Origin: Bacteroidetes bacterium GWF2_43_63
GTDB taxonomy: Bacteria > Bacteroidota > Bacteroidia > Bacteroidales > DTU049
NCBI GenBank assembly: GCA_001769275.1
Contig: MEOQ01000030.1
Location: 20,529-84,528, forward strand
Direction: 5' to 3'
DNA length: 64,000 bases
Below, in pieces: positions 60,296-64,000 of the stretch; within the stretch, counting starts at the first letter, position 1, and each line of letters starts with the position of its first letter. The notes under the pieces were generated by a model that was not told the origin of the DNA, searched no databases, and was given only the letters and a program-made list of their open reading frames with translations. The position numbers were made by a program, and so were the translations under genes.

Positions 60296-60614
60296 CGAAG
60301 TGCTTTTTTAAATGATACAAAATATGACGTGTATTTACATTGCGCGGACACACCAGGGTGCATTTGCCACACAGCATGCATTTCGAAATTTCTTCTTTCA
60401 CTTCTTTAATCAATCCCCGACGTAGTTCTACTGACAAACGCCGAAAACTGAATGATGTGAATTGGCCGGCAGTACAGGTTGCAGCACATGATCCGCAAAA
60501 AATACAGGTCTTCAGACTTGGCTCAAGCCCACATATTTTGCGATACAGCGAATCATCGGCCTTATCGAGATCGATCTGCGCTGATTTGTTTATTTTAAAT
60601 CCGAATTCGGGCAT
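60279..60614 (-). CDS. HdrC-like ferredoxin subunit (short)
   Basis: 111 residues. Two ferredoxin motifs: CIFCGSCAATCTAGQF (about 37-52) and CMLCGKCTLVCPRNVNTR (about 79-96). The spacing and the FSFRRLSVELRRGLIKEV helix between them are typical of HdrC-type linkers, which pass electrons between the HdrA flavin and the CCG subunits. It overlaps the HdrDE-like gene, so they form a pair. It is one of two HdrC-like proteins in this cluster; the other (62879) is twice as long. Confidence 0.9.
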   Translation of the reverse strand: MPEFGFKINKSAQIDLDKADDSLYRKICGLEPSLKTCIFCGSCAATCTAGQFTSFSFRRLSVELRRGLIKEVKEEISKCMLCGKCTLVCPRNVNTRHILYHLKKHFDGNEL

Positions 60615-60727
60615 TTGGATGTTGGTTATCGGTTAATAGTGAATGGTAAAATGAATTATGCAAAATGTTGAATTTCTCACATACTCAATGGTATCCACTT
60701 TCTTTTTTGTCTTTCGCCTTTTGTCTT

Positions 60728-61768
60728 TTATCTTTTTTCTGTTTTCCACTCATTCAGATATCCGGCAACCCTCAGTGCAGTACTTCGTGCATCCAAAATG
60801 CTGTTGGTGATGGTGCGCGGAGCTGTGCAGGTACCAGCCAGAAAAACGCCCGGGACATCAGACATGCCCGTTCCTGTATGTTCATCTTTGCCATGAAGAA
60901 AACGATTGGCGTTAAATGGAATTCCAAACAATTCACCCATTTTGGTTGTACCGGGCGAAGGAACAAACCCTACGAGAAGAACCAGAAGGTCAACCGACAT
61001 TTTCAGCGGCAGTCCGCTCAGCGTATCTTCAACCTTCACAATCACGCTTCCATCCTGAGCTTCAGCAGCTTCCGACAAACGGCCGCGAATAAATTGTACC
61101 CCATGTTTTTCCTGAGCTTCTTTGTACAATTCCTCGAAATGCATTCCGAACATACGCAAATCCATGTAAAAACAGAAAACTTCTGTATCAGGAATTGCCT
61201 CATTGATTTCTATGGCCTGCTTCACGCCGGTGACACAACAAACTTTTGAGCAATAAATGTTGCCTACTTTTTCGTCGCGCGAACCAACGCAATGCACAAT
61301 GCCCACCCGTTTCACCGGCTTGCCATCGGCCCGGACAATTTTTTTATGTTCTCTGAAAAGCTGCTCCAGATCTTTGCTTGTAATCACATTGTCATAAATG
61401 CCGTAGCCGTATTCTTCTTTTTTTGTAGCATCGAATGGCTCGAATCCAGTTGCAATCACAACGGCATCCGCATCAAGCTGTTCGCCTTTGCTGGTGCCGA
61501 GTTTCATTTGATTACCAACGCGTTCAACCTTATCAATTTCGGTGTTTAGGATGACATTCACGCTGGATAACTGATTCCCTTTCGAAAGAAAATCTTTCAC
61601 TTCGCCACCCGGACGCATGCTTGGAAACAGCCGATCCCAGGAATTGAGCTTTCCGCCCACTGTATTTTCTTTTTCAATCAGACTCACTTCGAAACCAAAA
61701 TTGGCCAGATATGTAGCGGACTCCATCCCTGCAGGGCCACCACCGATTACAACAACTTTTTTCGACAT
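60728..61768 (-). CDS. HdrA-like FAD-dependent oxidoreductase (short form)
   Basis: 346 residues, about half of archaeal HdrA (about 650). FAD-binding VVVIGGGPAGMESATYLANFGFEVSLIEKENTVGGKL (about 4-40), then VVIATGFEPFD and GVFLAGTCTAPRTITNSI (about 312-329, second FAD motif). The HdrA signature HCVGSRDEKVGNIYCSKVCC (about 160-179) carries four cysteines that can bind an iron-sulfur cluster. Missing are the N-terminal domain and the C-terminal ferredoxin pair of full HdrA, as in QmoA-type proteins. Known: the HdrA flavin is where electron bifurcation occurs in HdrABC complexes. Leftward, 113 bp before the short HdrC gene. Confidence 0.9.
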   Translation of the reverse strand: MSKKVVVIGGGPAGMESATYLANFGFEVSLIEKENTVGGKLNSWDRLFPSMRPGGEVKDFLSKGNQLSSVNVILNTEIDKVERVGNQMKLGTSKGEQLDADAVVIATGFEPFDATKKEEYGYGIYDNVITSKDLEQLFREHKKIVRADGKPVKRVGIVHCVGSRDEKVGNIYCSKVCCVTGVKQAIEINEAIPDTEVFCFYMDLRMFGMHFEELYKEAQEKHGVQFIRGRLSEAAEAQDGSVIVKVEDTLSGLPLKMSVDLLVLLVGFVPSPGTTKMGELFGIPFNANRFLHGKDEHTGTGMSDVPGVFLAGTCTAPRTITNSILDARSTALRVAGYLNEWKTEKR

Positions 61769-61808
61769 TCGGAATTTTTTTTCGATTAATATTTTTTCAA
61801 AATGAATA

Positions 61809-62882
61809 TCAGCAGCAGATTTTTAAATTCATCGGATCTTCGGGCTTGCCGAGGTTTGCTCCATTCATTCCTTTGAATTTAGCATTTTTGTCATACTGAT
61901 ATCCCAGCTTGTCAAGTAATGGCTCAACAGAAACCTGATGCATCTGCAAACCAAGCTCCCACGGATCGTAGCCGAGAATGATTCCTGCAAGCTCCTCATA
62001 AGTCAATACAGGAATGCCCATGCCATTTTCACCATACGTTTTGCCTTCTGTTTCGGCAATAAAATACTGCCAGCGATCCAGAAACATGGGACAACCCGGA
62101 CAGTTCGTCAAAATGAAATCGGGTTTATACGGCTCCATGCTTTCAAATTTCTTGTGCGAGTTGGCAACGGAATATCCACGATTGGCTTTAACGGCATATT
62201 GCCTGAATCCAAAGCCACAGCAGTGCCTGCGTTCGGGATAGTCAACCACTTCCCCGCCCCAGTCTTCGATCATGCCGGCAAGTACTTGCGGATATTCGGC
62301 ACCACCGACTCCTTTGTGCGGAAACATTTTTGAATAATGACAGCCAATGTGTTCAACGCCACGCAACGGTTTGCCTGTATGAACATTTACAAGTGCGTGT
62401 TTTTTCTTTTCAAAGATTTCTTTTCTGAATTTGAAAATAATATCGCTGGTGTGCGCAAGATTTTCAGGTACTTCAAACGTGCGCCCTGTGGCCTTGTACA
62501 GATTTTCCCGAACACGCTCCAATATTTCGGGATGCGATTCCCAGGTCTCCAAAATCTCTGTGTAAACACCAAACGAAGTGATGCAGCTGGCTGCATAGTT
62601 TTTATACCCTTTCTCGGTCATCAGTGCAAACTGGCGCGCCACCACTGTCATGGTTGTTTCGAACGGCACTACATCGCAATGGTAGCCAATTCCGGTGCAG
62701 GTGGTATGGCAGGCCGAATCGTGCACATCTTTTCCCAGTTCCTGCTGAAGGATCCGCAGAAATGCTGTTTCAGAGCCAGGAAAAAAATTCTGACGAATGC
62801 AGCTTCGGGCGTACCAGAATTTATCGCCTGAAATTTCTTTTTGATATTCTTTCCAAATATGACGTTTGCCTTCTGCTTTCAT
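61809..62882 (-). CDS. HdrB-like CCG-domain protein
   Basis: 357 residues. Two CCG regions. The first is degenerate (YARSCIRQNFF, SACHTTCTGIGYHCD, ASCITSFG, about 26-105). The second is complete: GCHYSKMFP...RRHCCGFGFRQ...TNCPGCPMFLD (about 180-272), with the C...CC...CxxC ligands of the non-cubane [4Fe-4S] pair in HdrB. The C-terminal 60 residues extend past the domain and end in KICC, two more cysteines. Known: HdrB is the disulfide-reducing subunit. Overlaps the upstream HdrC gene by 4 bp, so they are translated together. Confidence 0.9.
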   Translation of the reverse strand: MKAEGKRHIWKEYQKEISGDKFWYARSCIRQNFFPGSETAFLRILQQELGKDVHDSACHTTCTGIGYHCDVVPFETTMTVVARQFALMTEKGYKNYAASCITSFGVYTEILETWESHPEILERVRENLYKATGRTFEVPENLAHTSDIIFKFRKEIFEKKKHALVNVHTGKPLRGVEHIGCHYSKMFPHKGVGGAEYPQVLAGMIEDWGGEVVDYPERRHCCGFGFRQYAVKANRGYSVANSHKKFESMEPYKPDFILTNCPGCPMFLDRWQYFIAETEGKTYGENGMGIPVLTYEELAGIILGYDPWELGLQMHQVSVEPLLDKLGYQYDKNAKFKGMNGANLGKPEDPMNLKICC

Positions 62883-63601
62883 TCGTTTTCTAGTTTATGG
62901 GAATTATAAGAATATATGTGTTTAAAATATTCGCAATCTTTGGTTTCATCGAACTGCAGTCCCATTTCTCCGGCTTTCATGCGCGAGAATTCTTCGATGG
63001 TTTCGTACCGCTTTGTTCCGCCGGTAACGTCGAAAATTCGTTTCAATTCATCCAGATCTTTCTGCGGAATTTTGCGCAACGCCCCTGCTGAATCTTTGCG
63101 ATAACTGGCGCCTGTTTTATCCAACACTTCCGACGCGTTGTCGCGCACCCACTGCCATGTTGGACCTTGTTCGGGAAACATTTCCAGATTGATATGGTCA
63201 AACCACATGCAGTAACCGTTGTCAAGTATGCTCTCTCCAATCATGCGTTTTAGTGCCAGCACTTGTCTGCCTTTTTCAGACTCGACAAAATAACCAGTCT
63301 CTTCCGACAACACACGCAGAGCTATGATGATTAAACCTGGTGCATTACCGCGCGGGCAGCGTGTTTTACAGCTCATGCACTCACCGCATGCCCAGATAGT
63401 ATCGCTTTTCAATAAATCCTCAATTGTTTGTTCATCGCGGCTGCCAACGGCTATGGCAATCTCCCGGGGATCGTACTTGTAGAACATGGCTGCCGGGCAT
63501 ATGGCGGTGCATGTTCCGCAATTAATGCAGGCACTCAGCCCTTCCTGCATATGTATATCGGCCATAAGACGTTCGTAGAGAGATCCGGAATTTTCCACCA
63601 T
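62879..63601 (-). CDS. HdrC-like iron-sulfur subunit (long)
   Basis: 240 residues from the ATG at 63601, preceded by AAAGG; a TTG nine codons earlier (63628) is the alternative. Two ferredoxin motifs: CINCGTCTAICPAAMF (about 25-40) and CGECMSCKTRCPRGNAPG (about 72-89, one extra residue in the spacing). The C-terminal half is helical (VLALKRMIGESILDNGYCMWFDHINLEMFPEQG) and not seen in minimal HdrC. First gene of the leftward Hdr cluster and coupled to HdrB by a 4-bp overlap. Upstream there is no gene up to the window edge, so the electron donor (for example a hydrogenase or Flx genes) is not visible. Confidence 0.88.
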   Translation of the reverse strand: MVENSGSLYERLMADIHMQEGLSACINCGTCTAICPAAMFYKYDPREIAIAVGSRDEQTIEDLLKSDTIWACGECMSCKTRCPRGNAPGLIIIALRVLSEETGYFVESEKGRQVLALKRMIGESILDNGYCMWFDHINLEMFPEQGPTWQWVRDNASEVLDKTGASYRKDSAGALRKIPQKDLDELKRIFDVTGGTKRYETIEEFSRMKAGEMGLQFDETKDCEYFKHIYSYNSHKLENE

Positions 63602-64000
63602 ACCTTTGTATATTAATTCAGTCGACAAAGTAATAAAAAATATTTAACCTGACAAAATCAAAGGTGCATGAGAATTTCCAGATCTTGTTATGATTTTTCG
63701 CAGCTTTTGGATGTTCGGTGTTTATTGTACGTCTAAAGTCAATTATCAGGGCCAACGCATTAAAACATGCAAAAAGCTCCCTGAAACGTAGTTTATTCGC
63801 TCATTAAATCACCTGTGCAAGGTGCTCATGAGCTCGCACCGCTGGTGCTCGGTTCACAGAGGAACACAGCGGTATCACGGAGTTTCACAGAGTGACGAAA
63901 AAGCAAAAGTCGATTGGAAAGGACACAACGTAGTTGTGTTAATCAATTACAGCAAAATGAATTCTGAAAGCGCGCTTTCAAATTAACTTTGCTGTAATTG
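63602..64000. other. intergenic region with nested palindromes
   Basis: No gene. 63923-63939 is ACACAAC-GTA-GTTGTGT. 63944-63956 (CAATTACAGCAAA) and 63988-64000 (TTTGCTGTAATTG) are a perfect 13-bp inverted pair enclosing the 16-bp palindrome TGAAAGCGCGCTTTCA (63965-63980). The structure reaches the last base of the window. Confidence 0.8.

Noticed and set aside
1..64000. CRISPR arrays, prophage, complete IS elements, rRNA operons
   Set aside because: I looked for regular repeat-spacer arrays, transposase/integrase motifs and rRNA sequence on both strands and found none.

Overview
The window is a 64 kb piece of a Bacteroidetes chromosome, probably order Bacteroidales or a near relative. Evidence: four secreted proteins, three with clear type IX secretion sorting tails (YPNP start, 'GVYY/GVYF/GIYM' near the end); promoters of the Bacteroidetes type (TTTG, about 20 nt, TAnnTTTG); a Bacteroidetes-type ribosomal protein S1; a GH97 glycosidase; and a PocR-type hybrid histidine kinase. 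Heterodisulfide-reductase-like and PEP carboxykinase genes suggest an anaerobic or fermentative life. No rRNA, CRISPR array, phage or transposase was seen. Two tRNAs are present: Gly(CCC) and a CAT-anticodon tRNA.

Layout. 1-5 kb: the end of one gene, a small lipoprotein-like gene, and a three-gene overlapping surface-polysaccharide operon (GT4 glycosyltransferase, formyltransferase fused to a five-blade-propeller-like domain, Wzx-like flippase). 5-20 kb: an exported two-cluster iron-sulfur DUF362 protein, tRNA-Gly followed by a duplicated 103/105 bp block, T9SS-secreted proteins, RNase Z, S1, TrmH, a ureohydrolase, an SPFH/GYF protein, a zinc-ribbon membrane protein, a class V aminotransferase, a DUF481 outer-membrane protein, tRNA-CAT and a small four-helix-bundle gene held between repeats. 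20-36 kb: T9SS propeller protein, a PEP carboxykinase with an unusual 220-residue C-terminal extension, U32 peptidase, SIMPL protein, a large hybrid sensor kinase, GH97 glycosidase, zinc metallopeptidase. 36-47 kb: a Tim44-like protein, then a module of metallophosphoesterase, Cache/PAS/CBS/DUF294 sensor, Crp/Fnr regulator, DUF4212 plus sodium:solute symporter and a porin, which reads as one regulated organic-acid uptake system. 47-58 kb: a GAF-like gene behind three operator-like repeats spaced exactly 32 bp, a ribbon-helix-helix protein, a UvrD-type helicase, GlmM, GpmA, a cold-shock-like RRM protein, an unknown secreted protein. 57.6-63.6 kb: a leftward HdrC-HdrB-HdrA-HdrC-HdrDE cluster ending in a second Crp/Fnr regulator.

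Between the genes lie unusually many short dispersed repeats: a structured 66 bp family (three copies of identical length), a 'CCCGACATTCCACCGTC' inverted family, 'TCACGTTTTACGTGA' palindromes, 'GTCATCCTGAG' fragments, and low-complexity heptamers. The candidates most worth follow-up are the PEPCK fusion, the Hdr cluster, the repeat-bounded four-helix gene and the 32-bp-phased operator array. All function calls rest on reading of motifs; no database search was run.
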